This document shows positions 11,801-23,180 of a stretch of DNA of 57,575 bases, piece after piece. A model generated the notes under the pieces. The model had not been told where the DNA came from. It saw nothing but the letters and a program-made list of their open reading frames with translations, and made no database searches. The stretch's first letter is position 1; each line of letters starts with the position of its first letter. This DNA comes from Priapulus caudatus (taxonomy: Eukaryota > Priapulida > Priapulimorpha > Priapulimorphida > Priapulidae), in assembly GCF_000485595.1 (NCBI RefSeq), contig NW_014577864.1, positions 160,261 through 217,835 on the forward strand, read 5' to 3'. A program made the position numbers and the translations under genes.

Positions 11801-14800
11801 TTTTGGTTGCTGGTTGTGCTTCTGCAGTATAGTTCTGCTTGACTTTGTGGTGGTTGGTGGTGCACTGTACAGTCAGGTTATACAGTGCATTTGGGTGGCT
11901 GATCTTGCTTCTGCAATTCTGCAATCAAATTGTAGATTGCTTTCTGGTGGCTGTTCGTGCTTCTTCAGTCATGTTGTTTGTTGCTTTCTGGTGACTGATT
12001 ATGCTTCTGAAATGGTTCTGCATGGTGTAGTGCCCTGAAGGTTCTGCAATCAACTTCACGTGGCAAGTTCAGTCTCACATTTTGTTCACATCACACCCAA
12101 AGATGTAGGGAAGGTTGGCATAGTTGTTTGTGCTGGTTTTAAATTACTTTGATTATGCATTACTAGTGGTAACATACAGTTTGTATATACTAGCCGTACA
12201 ACGTGCAGCTAGCATAAAGTGGTTATTGTGGGTTGTGGTGGAGCTTTAAGAGGCAGAAGAAGGCAGTTGATAGCAGGGTTTGAATAAGTCTTTAAAAATC
12301 TGGAAAGTCATGTAAATTTTAAAATGATAATTTCCTATGTCAGGAAATTCCTGGAAAATAGGCTGTTATTGTGCTTGGCAATCCTGGCAATCCTGGAAAT
12401 TGATCGTGTTTGTTGCAATGATAATACAAAGTTTAGTAAACTGAAAATATAGCCCTTGTAGGCATTAAAATTACAAAGATACGAGGTATAAATTTTGTAT
12501 CTGATGTAAATCTTATGGTCCTGGTACACAGACCTTCTATATCCTGGAAAGCTCATGAAAAAATCCCCCCCCCAGCAGAGTTCTCCAAGCTTTTAAATTA
12601 TAGCATGGGGGTGCTACTCACTGCTAGGGGGTCCAGGGGAACATTTTTGAATTGTAGAAGCTCTGAGATGCAATCTGGGACACTGTGTGTGTAAATTTGA
12701 AGCACTGCATGTGGGGTGAAAATGTTTGTTTTGCATGGGCAAAGCCATCGGAAAATTCAAAATAATTATTTCTTGATCAACTAGAAAACACTCGGATTCG
12801 AAGTATGAAAATGAACATTATTGTGCCAGCTAGCCTACACCAGTTGGTTGGGATTGCTTGTCAGTTCAGATGCAAAATATTGAAAGCAAAGGGTTATACA
12901 CCATAGATTAATTTTAGTACTATAACACACGTATATAAGATAGCCGAGTCGGCTTAGAGTTAGTGTCAGGGTTAGGGATAGGGAGACTGTTTGTACTTGT
13001 GTGTGGGACTGCTGTACCCGTAGCATCGAGACCAACGTGTATTAATTGTTTGAACTTCTTGTGTATACACCAGCAGGGCGGCTATGATATTTAGCGTGGC
13101 GGGTGCATTTTAGGATGGCGGGGCTCGACGATAGCCTGGCGGGCCGCCAGGCTATAAGTGCCCTTGGAGAACCCTGCTCGGGTGTACGAACCCTATGCTA
13201 GTTTGAAGCTTGTAGTCATGTCCAGACAATGCAATATCTAAGTTATGCAGCATTGACTTGAAATTTCTGCAGCTGGTTTGTCTATGTAGCATGTGTGTTG
13301 TTTGTAAGTAGGTGGTGGTGGCTGTACCTTACCTTATCGCTAATGATTTGAGAATATAGGACACCAGGGGCATTAAGCAGCTACCAGCTAGTAATGAAAT
13401 GGTGAAACAAGATTTACTTTTGACGATTCGTTGCAGCAATCTTTTACAATGCTATGCCTATACTTTATGATAGTTCACTATCATAGATATATCAGTATTC
13501 ATTACTAATCAATGATTAATCGTACTAGCTGTTCTGTAGTTCAGCAGGGAACATTTTCAGTTTCGCACCCATATATATACCTATATGTATAAAGATCACT
13601 CGAGGGAAATGGCAAAAGTGTTCTTTATAGACAGGTGCCCATTCTATAGAAGTGGTTTCTACCCTATAATGGCCACTCACGAGCAATGGCAAGTGTCCTT
13701 TATAGACAGGTGTCTTTACTATAAACGGGGACTACTAACACGAACTCGACTGTAAGTTTCTATTGGTACAGGTTATAGTAGACGTAGGTGGTCAGTTAAC
13801 ATTTTATGAGATGTCCTGTTTAGTCAACACACACCAGCACATGCTAACAGCCAAGCCTCCTCTTTCTCACAGCTGTCACGTCAGTGTAGGTTCGAGGTGA
13901 AGCGGGTGATGCGGCAGAGAGCAGTGAGTGTGAAGCTACAGCCGGAGATCGAGGAGCCCTGCATACACGACCTGTCGAGGTTCTGCTCAGACAACACAGA
14001 AGAGGAGGAGGTATGTGCGTAATACAGAGGTGGAAGCTATGCGCATCTCACTGAGGTGAGGGGAGTAAGCGTGTCCATAACACAGCGCGAAGTTGGGAGG
14101 CATGTTCTTAACCGAAGGAGAGGAAGTATGTGTGTAATATAGAAGGGAATGAGGTATGCGCATTACAGAGAGGGGAAGGTAGTGAGTAGGTGTGTAACAC
14201 TGACACTGAGGGGAGGTGAGGAGGTGTGTGCGCAACAAAAAGGGATGCAATATTTGCATAACACAGAGAGGAGAGAGAAAGGGTATGTTTGTAATACGGG
14301 GTTGTGGTATGTCTATAGCAAGGGGAGGAGGTATGTGCATAACACAAGTGGAGCGCTGTGCAATAGCTGTGCAAATGGTCATCTTGATTCTCTGCTCTTC
14401 TATCAGTACCAGAGTGGACTGTTTCGCATTTCAAACTCGTTGTTTATAAAGTAATATTTTTAACATACCCAACTACATGTTTGATGAAATCTAATTGCTT
14501 TTTGTTTACACAAAGACTAGTTTGCTTAAGTAGTTGTGGTGTATAGTTTCATATGATCTCTATCATGATTCCATGTATGGGCACACAATGGTTTAGATGA
14601 AGTAATAGTAACTCATTATGATGTTCCAAATGCAGGAAATGCAATGTCTGCAAACTCACCTGGATGAGTTGGAAGCCACTTGCAAGACAGCAGTGACAGA
14701 ATTTACGGAGAGGGAAGCTAAAGACACGAAACTTGACCGAATAGTCATGAAAGCCTGCAGAACAGCTATCAAGATGTTTAGCTGTGACGAGGTTGATGTA

Positions 14801-17800
14801 TGTATTGATATCCCTATTAAAATCGTGTAAACAATGTAAAAAGAAAAGTGCATGCCGATCACTCTCCGAGTTAAGATATTAGGTATGGGCCATGTCTATG
14901 TCTTTTATAGATTTGCATATAGACAGATATAAAGGTCTTCACATGATATGAGATTATATTTGTTCAATACAGGAGGATGACCAAGGAGATGACAATGGTG
15001 GAATAATGCGATGTCTAGTCGAACACAAAAGCGATCTATTAATCCAGAAAAGCCAGAAGTGTCTGTGTGGCGTGGAACACTTTCAGTTGGTATGTATAGG
15101 TTAAACGGATGTGTGTATGTGTATGTACGTGCATGTGTGAATGCGTGCGTGCATTCGAGGATGCGAGTGTGCATGTGGAAGATAAATGCTCAACACCACA
15201 GCCGCAGACTCCTGCATTTCTATAATAATGTAAAAATTTGTTAAAACTCATGTAATATCTAGATACTTTATATGCTGTATATTTCGCGGTGGTTTCATTT
15301 TCGCTAATTTCGCGAACGCGTCCTCGCCCGCGAAAATAACAACACGCGAATAATTCATACCGAATAATACTGAATAATTCATAATTCACTGACCGCGAAA
15401 TTAACCACTTGCAAAGTTGTCCGTCAAGTCTGAATTCGCGAAAATATCTGTACGCGAAAAATATGGCATATACAGTATACAAAGAATAATTGTTAGAACA
15501 TAAATTCATGTGTGATTATGACATGATCCTTTATGCAAAGTATAAACGTGAAAGTAATAGCATGTGTTAAGTGTTAAAACCCCTAACAGTGTATGAAATT
15601 TATTTAATATTAACAGAAATGTCTCCGTTTTATGCTCCGTAAGTAATCTATGAGAAAACATTTGTAAATAGTGGTTATTTTTGCAGATTGCATTAAAGAA
15701 CATCAACTTTAATGTCAAATTCAAAGAGTCATGTAAAGATGATGTGTCTACTTTATGTCAGGAAAAAGCAGCAAACAAGTATGTATGATTGATAGACCTC
15801 TCAACATTTTTCTCATGTAATAATGAATACATCATTAGTCAGTTTTATCATATAGCATATGGCTTAGAAACTTACAGTTTTATCAATTATGTAATTGTGC
15901 ACAGTAATCTTAAAAGAAATTTGCTATGACATTTTCTATAATTCCAATGGTGCACATAGATGCATCTTAGTAGGTATCTTTCTAAATGACAAAAATGGCA
16001 GTGTCATTATGGTGGCATTTGTGTTTTCAGAGCAGAAATTGTGTCATGTCTGAGTACTATTGTGAGAAATGACACGTTACTGGGACATACACAGAGAATC
16101 TCACCATTCTGCAGAACCGAGTTACGAGTAGAACTGCTACAAAGGGTAATCACTTTTGCAAAGATGTGTAATGACAAGTTCTGTCACGAATACAATAAGA
16201 AATAGTAATAAGTCATAGGTTACGTCTAATACACATTAGTTACTATACCCCGTATGAAGAATTTTGTAGTTATATAGTGTAATGCATTAAAATCAAGATA
16301 TCTTTTGTATGTATGTTTGAAATAGCTCCATATGGTAGATTTCGTTTATGTCTCGTTTCTATTAGTCTTATGTTAGACGCATTAGTCATATGAGTTGCAG
16401 TTAACGTTTATTTATTTTCCTGCTAGTCTGAGAGCATTGACCTGGATCCGATGCTGCAGGTGTTGTGTCAGGATGACGTGCGTCAGTTATGTCAGGGCCT
16501 GGCACCAGGACGAGGAGCTGTGAGTATCAGTCTCTCACACCTCTCCACGTTGTCTCGTATTCAGATGGCGCCTAGAACGTTATCAGCAGGGAGATCTTAT
16601 ACGGTTTAAGAAGCAGATGATCTAAATCTTCATACCCCTGTGTTGTAAAAGTAATTTTCTTTGAAGTGACCGTTGGTAATCAGTCTTGACGAAAACGTTT
16701 TGAGCCACTTGCTCTTCGGGCAAGTATTCTGTAAAATGTACATACCCGAATGACATCCTAGTTGCCCATATACTTTGCAGGAATATGTTTTGGAATATCA
16801 AGTAAAGAAGTGTACACCAAAAAACTTCTAGACGCCATTCGTTTCTGGTGTTAACATTTTGTGATTTTAAATTAAAAACCTTTAGTTAGTGGCCAGTTTT
16901 ATTATATTTTATGCGTTTTTAAAACAGGAGCCTGTCGGGCAATTGAGCTTGCAATGTTTACATGCCCACCAAGATTTCTACATGTGTCGGTCGTCGGACG
17001 CACGGCAAAATTCCAAGACTGGGTAATTATGGCTGTACGTTGCATTTTGTAGGTACTCGAGTGTCTGCGTGAACACAAGGCGAATCTTTCCTCTCAGTGC
17101 CACCAGAAAATCTTTGAGCGAGAACGAGATCAAGCCGTTAACCCAGACACGGATTTCATCCTTGTTGAGTATTGCAAGCCTATGATAGAGGTAAGATTCT
17201 ATAGACTGCTAGGAATGGCTTTTATCTTTTGTGTTTAAAAGTGGTAATACACTGCTCGGCTTTAGCATGCATTTAATACAAATTCAGTGTTTTTAGCTCA
17301 TCTGACGAAGTCAGATGCAGCTTGTAGAATTGCATGAATGTCCGTGCGTCCGTGCGTGCGTGCATCCGTCCGTCAACAGTTGGGCACAAATCTTAACCGC
17401 TTGACGTACGGTCACGATATTCGGGACGTGGGGGGGGTCGTGAAAAGGACTCAGGATGACAAATTTGGGGGTGTCAAGGGTCAAAGGTCAAGATGTATAA
17501 ACGGAGGGGGAATATTTCCCCTTTAACTTAAGGTATAGGAGGAAATACGGAATTGCGGCACAAATCTGAACAGCTCGACCTATGCTCTTAATATTCGGTG
17601 TATAGTGTGATGGGCAGGATAGAACTATGCATGCATTTAATACAAATTCAATGTTTTTAGCTAATCTGACGAAGTCAGATGCAGCTTGTAGAATCGCATG
17701 AATGTGCGTGCGTGCGTCCGTCTGTCAACAGTTGGGCACAAATCTTAACTGCTCGACGTACGGTTACGATATTCGGGACGACGGGGGGGATCGTGAAAAG

Positions 17801-20800
17801 GACTCAGGATGACAAATTTGGGGGTCAAGGGTCAAAGGTCAAGATGTGTAAACGGAGGGGGTATATTTTCCCCTTAACTTAAGGTATAGGAGGAAATACG
17901 GAATTGCGGCACAAATCTGAACGGCTCGACCTATGCTCTTAATATTTGGTGTATAGTGTGATGGGCAGGAAACCCACCACCAGTGTGAAATTGGAGGTCA
18001 CAGGTTAAAGGGCAGTGTGGGAAAGGTCAGATATCAGACATTTTTTGAGGACATGGCCTAATGGACAGAGTGGAAAACTTTTTTGTTTCAGCATTGACCT
18101 ACCATTTTTATCACTTTATTGAAAGGACCATGAAATGTGCTTTCCACTGACATGCGAAGAGTAAGTGTCTGATAACCTTTTAACCCTCAAGAGGAGGGTT
18201 AAACATGGATTCCTGAACTGCCTCAATGGTGTCACCGTGTTCTCATATTCATGGCACATCCATAATCTAGAAACCCAATTAGCTTGGATAGCTGAACGGT
18301 TACAGCACAGGCGTCACGGCTCAAAGGTCCTTGGATCGAATCACATCTGATTTTTTATTATTTACCTGTTCTGTGTTTTTCTATCTTCATCCATTTAACC
18401 ATTTTTTTTCCAATTAACGCAAATATTTACATGATTTATTTACAACAATTTAATAACAATAATTTTTTTTTACAACAATTAATTTTTTATACATTTTTTA
18501 ATAGGGTTAGGGTTAGGGTTGGGGTCACAATGCACAGGGCCGTAGTGGCAGCCACGGCAGCATGGCACTGCTGTGGCACTATTTTGACAAAAAAAAATTG
18601 TGCAGGGAACCAAGGAGCAACATATACCAAGGAGATGAAACCCCGGGGGGGGGCACTCACCCCACATTATGGTAGGTATGTGCCACTGCGAAGTCAAAAA
18701 TGGGGGGCTCTGGAACTAACTCACACCTGAAAATGGGGGGCCCCGGAAATAATGTTTGTTGAATGTGGTATGCTCTGGAACTGGCTATGTTCGAAAATGG
18801 GGGTCTCCGGAACTAGGATTTCGTTGAAATTCAATGCTATGAAACTGGACACGTTTAAAAGAGGGGTCTCCGGAACTGTGGGGGGAACAGTGATTTGCTT
18901 TAAAATCTATGCTGTAGCACTTGAACCAATAATTGTTGTATTATGTAGAGGAGAGAAAAACATGACCCGGAGTCAGATGAACGCACGCACACGCACACGC
19001 ACACGCACACGCACACGCACACGCACACACACACAGAGACATCACGCATGCACACGCACACAGAAACTCACACAACACACACACGTTGCATACATGCCTT
19101 CACGGCCCGGCTTCAACGTATTCTGAAGTACGATGCACTGGAACGGAAATATTAAAAACTATATTATTTTTCATAATTATGTACTGATAGTATATATACA
19201 ATTTTGTAAACAATGTTTTATTAGTTATCATACTCATAATATATATTTTAGATACTTTAATCAAAACATCAGCTTTAGCTACATTCCTCTTTGAAATTTA
19301 CAAATTGACCTTTTAAAATGATCAGAATTGGTTGCTTTCAACATAGCGTAAATATGCAGGAAATGCCATTTCCAGGCTCTAAATTTCAAAATTTTCTGGG
19401 GGAGTATCCCCAGACCCCCCGCATCGGCTTCGCGATCGCGGCGTTTGCCATGGCACACACCATAACCGCCACTCCTGATATTATCACTGGGTGATCCTAC
19501 ATTTTTCTGCAGTAGCACATTTTGGGAGGCCACTACGGCCTTGCAATGCACCATAAAACAGGAGTTTCAGGCACGCGATTTGTATCAACCTATGGGATTT
19601 GGGAGGTATGCAGAATGCAGAAGGTTGCTGAAATGATGTGTACGCAACTGCGTATCTGCATATGTGCGCCTAACAAAGGTGTCACTACGCACAACTTAAA
19701 TGTTACGTTTATAACCGTAGCAACAGACCTCAGATGAGCCCAGACGCTCTGCGGCTCTTGTATAAGTGGCTCTTGTATATCTATCGGCTGTGTGAAGTGC
19801 AGTAAATTCTTTTGTTTTATGTGCAGGTCTTCTGTCATGGTATTAGTCCAAGCATGCTGTTTAATTGTCTCAAGAAGCACAAGTATGACAAAGACATGAA
19901 CCCAAAGTGTAAAATGATCATCTCAAAACGACAGATAGAGAAGGCAAAAGGTATGAGGTGATGTTTTCAAAATAATTATCGGAAGGAGTGTAGTTAAGTA
20001 ACTATTATTGGTTCTAAAGCTGTAGACTTTTACATATTCTATACCACATCAAGGTGATTAATTTAGCCTGCTAGCATCAATACATGCATACACATAATAT
20101 CTGATCTTATCTTTTGCGAATCTGTTGTAGATTATCGCCTTAACCCAGACCTGCAGCGTCACTGTCAGTCGGATCTTCCCAAGTTTTGTTCAGCTCTTTT
20201 TGATAAAAAGATTGATCTGAAAGATATGACGGCCTTCAAGGAATTTGAGGGCAAAGTGATTCTATGTTTGAAGAAGCAGCTGTCAGTAAATGTACGTTTG
20301 CTGGCGTTGTTGTAAGACAATCAACTTCCCTCACGAAACGAATGATTAAACGTTAAAGTATTCACACCATATTTATTGCGTAATTTAAGTCCATCTGAAA
20401 ACCTCATTGCTCTCGTGTCTCACTAACGGCATAAATCACTGTAACCTCTTATTCTCTATAGAGCAATAAACTTCGTTCATGTAAAAGGTCTCATCTATTT
20501 CCATGGTATCGTTGAGCATCTTAGCCTTGTTGACTATCTTATACAGATAAGCAATGAAATGTTGGAATTGCTTCGGTTTATTTCCAGCGACTCTCCCATC
20601 CATGTGCTAATATTATGAGGGAGCTAGTACAAGAGGCACATGAAGACTACCGCCTTGATCCACAGCTCACCATATGCAAGGCAGATGTAAGCATCATAAA
20701 ACGTATTCGCATATTACGACTTGTTAGAGTTTTCCTATCCTTTGTGGTTCTTGTGTGAACATGTGTGTGATGTAAATCAACAGCTTGAAGACATGAGGGT

Positions 20801-22542
20801 TATTGATGGCAAAAACATTTGAATGAAGATCGTATTATGACTAATGTTCTTTTGATGCACTTTCAGATGACTCATTTGTGTCCTGAACAGGTGGAAAAGG
20901 AGAAAGGCTATGGGAGTGAGGTAGAAGACTGTCTCATGAACAAAATTTTAAAAATTGCCAATGAAGACTGTCAAAAGCAGGCAAGTATATGAATCTGTTC
21001 TATACCAATACTGGGTCAGTTATACAATCAAGACAGTAGCCAAATTGAACAGTCATTTTAGAATGAGAAATGTGATGGATAGATTTTAAAACATACAAGC
21101 ATGAAGTATACATGGTGCATTTCGTCTGTCATGGTTTCTCAGATTTTCGTTGAATTCTTTGTGGCTGCTAACGTGACTATTTTTGTGTAGGTTGCTCGGA
21201 TTGTAGCGGAAGCTAGGTCCGACATCCACGTCGATGAGGCGCTCTATGAGGCATGTGAGCTCGATCTCAAGTTCTACTGTACCGACCTAGATCCAGGAGA
21301 TGGCAGACGTAAGAGTGACGGCTCATGCACATTTATAGAATTGTGAAGTTTCTGTTCAATATTAGTGTTGGGATGTGGAGTAAGGTGTCATGAATGTGCA
21401 TTAACTCTAGTTTCATACAGTTTTACACAGTCTACACTCGCGTGTGAACTTGTGCTAGTTTCTATCGCAGTTATATATGCAGGTTAATAGAGTAGGTAGA
21501 AGAATAGAGCTATTATCTACTCCATTGTGCATGTCTACCACAGTCGTAATTGTGGAGGACGTCCAAGACATTGTGTGCGTGATGAGACGTAGTAGAAAGA
21601 TGCCTGAACAATTTGCTTGATTTTATTGCCTCAGATATGTCATGCCTGCTCTCTTTGCTGGAGATGAACAAGATTAATAGAAAGGAATGCAAGGCGATGC
21701 TACAGAAACGCAAGGAGCTGTGGGAATTGGCTGCAAAGGTATGCCTGCACACATTCATAGCTTAATAGATTAAACAAAGTACCAATGATAACTGCCGATT
21801 TGAAGCCTGCTTGCACAATGCTGCTTGCTACATATGAACAGAAAAATTCACAAAAATATACAATGATTTAAATTTGTTTGTTTACATCGTGTTGATCCCA
21901 GGCATGATGGTGTTACTTGTTTCTCGCGAGACCCTGTCCCATTACTTTTGCATGTTAACTTTACTTAAGCAATAGAGGTGTTGCTTATAGAGAACCAGTC
22001 TAGAACCACCACATTACTCAATCAGATGCACATGTCTGGCGGTTGCAGATTTCAAGCGAATTGTCGCTATATGGAAGAATTTGGCTGCATTATTTGCTAT
22101 TTTATATACCATAACAGCATAAGCCCATGGTAATTTTTATACTGAAGTAATCAGTAACATATTCGCTATTAGGTGACTATATTTTGCTATATTTTTCTCG
22201 ATTGTGCAGTTTAATTCCTTTAAGTGTTCAGTCTACTACAGCTAAAACTTCCAAGTACTACTACTCACAGGCACCAACTATAAGTGCAATTCAACATTCG
22301 GCCAACAGTGTCGGTAAGACCTACCGCACGATATTTTAAAGATCACAACTGACATCACACTGTTCTTATTCTAGGTTGCCCCAGCACAGAGCATGAGTGA
22401 TATCTACACGCAAGTGTTCACTTCCCCAGCGCGCAACTATTTCTTGATTGTGGCAGCCACAGCGATAGGCATTATATTCGTCGGTGGACTTTTCTGCGGC
22501 AGGGTAACAAAGAAAGTGCGAGCCGAAATGAAGAATCGATAG
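2345..22542 (+). CDS. GLG1: Golgi apparatus protein 1 (GLG1/ESL-1/CFR-like), 5'-incomplete, 24 exon positions
   Basis: GLG1 is a type I Golgi membrane sialoglycoprotein with a long lumenal array of cysteine-rich GLG1 repeats; in vertebrates it binds FGFs and E-selectin and retains TGF-beta precursors. Exons seen: 2345-2380, 2567-2653, 3074-3286, 3676-3930, 4240-4432, 4785-4902, 5428-5545, 5725-5846, 9857-9958, 11282-11438 or 11497-11686, 13873-14010, 14636-14797, 14973-15089, 15687-15778, 16031-16145, 16427-16519, 17053-17190, 19827-19950, 20131-20291, 20588-20686, 20867-20980, 21191-21308, 21635-21738, 22375-22542. All phases match, and with the first alternative exon the sum is 3,144 nt (1,047 aa plus stop). 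The signal peptide and first repeat lie outside the window. Introns are GT-AG except one GC-AG. Cysteine spacing and phrases such as DYRLDPQL, HLDRxLYFACRDDRERFC and VRNDTL are family hallmarks. Confidence 0.93.
6125..6164. repeat. Perfect 16-bp inverted repeat (hairpin)
   Basis: TGATCTCTATAATAAC at 6125-6140 is followed, after an 8-base loop, by its exact reverse complement at 6149-6164. It lies just inside the left inverted repeat of the THAP-DDE element and may be a subterminal element structure. Confidence 0.8.
7091..8126 (+). pseudogene. THAP-domain DDE_4-type transposase, inactivated
   Basis: An ATG at 7091, just after a TTTCAG acceptor-like site, opens a THAP zinc-finger domain: CCVPLYHN, then RRFPMGEKRKDVRNQW, then CSEHF and a downstream LFP. 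In the usual C2CH finger the second cysteine follows CVPG; here that position is Tyr, so a zinc ligand is lost. Further on, in other frames, come LDCTEFDTEKPSSL (first catalytic Asp, near 7,640) and YKHSNTLKILIGVAPNGLVTF. Then come VEDLLPPDVGLNVPP near 7,865 and VEMKIEQIKNYRIL near 8,000 (catalytic Glu). The block around the second Asp, near 7,858, is deleted and frameshifted. The protein would cut and rejoin transposon ends; this copy cannot. Confidence 0.8.
9857..9958 (+). CDS. GLG1: GLG1 exon 9
   Basis: This small exon has a TTTTTTTAG acceptor and an AG|GTTTGA donor, phase 2 at both ends. It encodes VLICLMDNVDD and RLMEIQYFIARDF, matching the family phrase LELQYFISRDW. It lies just downstream of the THAP-DDE insertion, between exon 8 (5846) and the alternative exon pair. 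Confidence 0.88.
10015..10583 (+). repeat. Dispersed repeat family A, copy 1
   Basis: About 570 bp, starting TTTTTAGCTCAGCTGACGAA and ending near GAGGAGGGTTAAACATGGAT. It includes a short CCGTCCGTC array and recurs at 17,290-17,618 (truncated) and 17,655-18,210 in the same orientation. No coding capacity and no clear terminal inverted repeats were seen. The flanking intron sequence up to 11,281 holds nothing else recognisable. Confidence 0.75.
11282..11438 (+). CDS. GLG1: GLG1 alternative exon 10a (mutually exclusive with 10b)
   Basis: 157 nt, entering in phase 2 after CTGTCAG and leaving in phase 0 at CAA|GTAAGT. It encodes LDSKLYKTCFKDAREFC, then ILSCLYHRIY, the repeat that follows SRDW in vertebrate GLG1. 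It joins in frame to exon 9 upstream and to exon 11 (13,873) downstream. Exon 10b, 58 bp away, encodes the same module with identical entry and exit phases. Using both shifts the frame to a stop about 20 codons into 10b. Confidence 0.88.
11497..11686 (+). CDS. GLG1: GLG1 alternative exon 10b (mutually exclusive with 10a)
   Basis: 190 nt, entering in phase 2 after TTTATCTGCAG and leaving in phase 0 at AAGGAG|GTTGGT. It encodes RLMHACNEYAENLCG, then LSCLYRYMSSPNKKE, aligning with exon 10a over its whole length, with an insertion between the cysteine pairs. It joins in frame to exon 9 (AG|A TTA) and to exon 11. The 58-bp intron between 10a and 10b is short for cis splicing. The duplication and phases are seen directly; mutually exclusive use is inferred. 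Confidence 0.8.
12573..13179. mobile_element. Possible hAT-like MITE
   Basis: About 607 bp in a GLG1 intron, with ~18-bp imperfect inverted ends: CAGCAGAGTTCTCCAAGC on the left and, reverse complemented, GAGCAGGGTTCTCCAAGG on the right. Such CAG(A/G)GTTCTCC termini resemble hAT ends. The interior is non-coding. The DNA just upstream (12,270-12,570) repeats the phrase CTGGAAA(G/N)TCATG and is probably another dispersed repeat. The rest of 11,687-13,872 shows nothing recognisable. Confidence 0.4.
13873..17190 (+). CDS. GLG1: GLG1 exons 11-17: central cysteine-rich repeats
   Basis: Seven exons: 13873-14010, 14636-14797, 14973-15089, 15687-15778, 16031-16145, 16427-16519, 17053-17190. Exon 11 carries LSRQCRFEVKRVMRQRAV, exon 13 carries CGVEHFQL, exon 15 carries IVSCLSTIVRNDTL, and exon 17 carries LECLREHKANLSSQCHQKIF. 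All match the order of vertebrate GLG1. Exon 12 is best ended at 14797 (GAT|GTATGT); an earlier GTTGAT donor at 14792 would drop two residues. Exons 14 and 15 share a codon across a phase-2 intron; the others are phase 0. Confidence 0.92.
14011..14360 (+). repeat. Intronic minisatellite reiterating the exon 11 splice donor
   Basis: From the donor at 14,010|14,011 onward, degenerate units of about 30-60 bp repeat the phrase GAGGAGGTATGTGCRTAA followed by ACACAGAG. Near-copies of the donor occur around 14,125, 14,150, 14,217, 14,281 and 14,328. The copy near 14,328 (GGAGGAGGTATGTGCATAAC) is almost identical to the real donor. Confidence 0.65.
15268..15480. mobile_element. MITE with TTCGCG-rich inverted ends
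   Basis: About 210 bp in the intron after exon 13. The left end reads ATGCTGTATATTTCGCG and the reverse complement of the right end reads ATACTGTATATGCCATATTT followed by TTCGCG. TTCGCGAA-type words recur inside. Non-coding and non-autonomous; the superfamily is not determined. Confidence 0.5.
17263..18210 (+). repeat. Dispersed repeat A, copies 2 and 3, as a tandem segmental duplication
   Basis: Copy 2 (17,290-17,618) stops at TGTGATGGGCAGGAT; copy 3 (17,655-18,210) is full length. The ~30 bp of unique flank before copy 2 (GCATGCATTTAATACAAATT) is repeated before copy 3. The array therefore arose by duplication of insertion plus flank rather than by two insertions. It lies in the 2.6-kb intron between GLG1 exons 17 and 18. 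Confidence 0.75.
18277..18352 (+). repeat. tRNA-related SINE-like segment
   Basis: The segment contains an A-box-like stretch (TAGCTGAACGGTTACAGC) and a B-box-like stretch (TTGGATCGAATCA) at tRNA-like spacing, followed by a T-rich tail. The acceptor stem does not pair convincingly, so it reads as a tRNA-derived SINE head or tRNA pseudogene rather than a functional tRNA. Confidence 0.4.
18650..18890 (+). repeat. Minisatellite, three degenerate units
   Basis: Three units of about 70-75 bp share the phrases GGGGG(C/T)C(C/T)CCGGAAC and CTCTGGAACTGG or near variants. Just upstream, at 18,503-18,522, lies a short telomere-like run, AGGGTTAGGGTTAGGG. Downstream, at 18,979-19,085, is an (ACACGC)/(AC) microsatellite. 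The remaining intron, 19,090-19,826, shows no recognised feature. Confidence 0.55.
19827..22542 (+). CDS. GLG1: GLG1 exons 18-24: last repeats, transmembrane helix and tail
   Basis: Exons: 19827-19950, 20131-20291, 20588-20686, 20867-20980, 21191-21308, 21635-21738, 22375-22542. Exon 18 carries MNPKCKMIISKRQIEKAK; exon 19 starts with DYRLNPDLQRHCQSD; exon 20 carries EDYRLDPQL. Exon 21 ends CAG|GCAAGT (20980/20981), a GC-AG intron that keeps phase 0 into exon 22 (VARIVAEARSDIHVDEALYE). Exon 23 carries MSCLLSLLE. The last exon starts VAPAQSMSDIYTQVFTSP, matching the juxtamembrane region of vertebrate GLG1. It continues with a hydrophobic helix from YFLIVAAT to GGLFCG and a basic tail (RVTKKVRAEMKNR) before TAG at 22540-22542. 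Confidence 0.94.
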
Positions 22543-23180
22543 GGGTGGCCACGGTATCTTATTCAGGGCAGTCATCAGATGTGATCGTGCGGCGTTGTCG
22601 TATACTTCTCTCCCAGCGATGTATATTTTACACCGTGTGCCTGTTTGTGACAACGTTTCTGTTATTTTTGCACAGCACCTCCTGGCACAGAGAGTTACCA
22701 TAAATGGACGGGATTCGTTGTCTTTGCTGTGAGCTGGTCTTATATATGTCATTATATACGTTTGTCCACATTTTGCAAAACCCGTTTGCTGCACGTTGTA
22801 TTTACTATTCTGCGTGAGACACCGCTGGTTTGTCTGTTTTGCAATAATCTATAATTGCTATCTGCTATGCTTTGAGTTTGAAAATATGAGCATGTTCTTT
22901 ATTTAGTTATGGACGTGTAATCTCTTGGTAAGGGAGAGAGAGGAGGTAAATAGTTAGATGCAGAGAGAGAGAGAGAAGAGAGAGGTAAATAGATAGATAG
23001 AAAGAGAGAGAGAGATAGTGAGGGGGGAAGAAGGGAGAGGAAAGAGAGTGTGAGGGAAAGAAAGAGAGAGAGAATGCGTACAGTAGATACAGGAACGCAG
23101 CGTAACGAAGCAAGTGTAAATGCGACTGTTAGCATTATCTCTGTATGTATTATTGTGTATTCATGTGATATGTTGTAAAC
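22543..23180 (+). other. GLG1: GLG1 3' untranslated region and flank
   Basis: The stop codon is followed by non-coding DNA with no homology seen. A purine-rich (GA)n block at about 22,930-23,075 would be transcribed if the UTR extends that far. I found no strong AATAAA in the first 600 bp, so the transcript end cannot be placed. A TA-rich microsatellite follows at 23,273-23,305. Confidence 0.4.

Noticed and set aside
13987-14454. Overlapping frames of 77-131 codons on both strands
   Set aside because: They lie in the degenerate minisatellite that copies the splice donor.
16928-17022. Exon-like open segment (LSLQCLHAHQDFYMC) with acceptor and donor between GLG1 exons 16 and 17
   Set aside because: It enters in phase 0 and leaves in phase 2, which breaks the frame into exon 17, and its cysteine spacing differs from the family.
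18277-18352. Functional tRNA gene
   Set aside because: A- and B-box-like words are present but the acceptor stem does not pair; kept as a SINE-like segment.
18503-18522. TTAGGG run as a telomere
   Set aside because: Only about three units inside an intron; an interstitial remnant at most.
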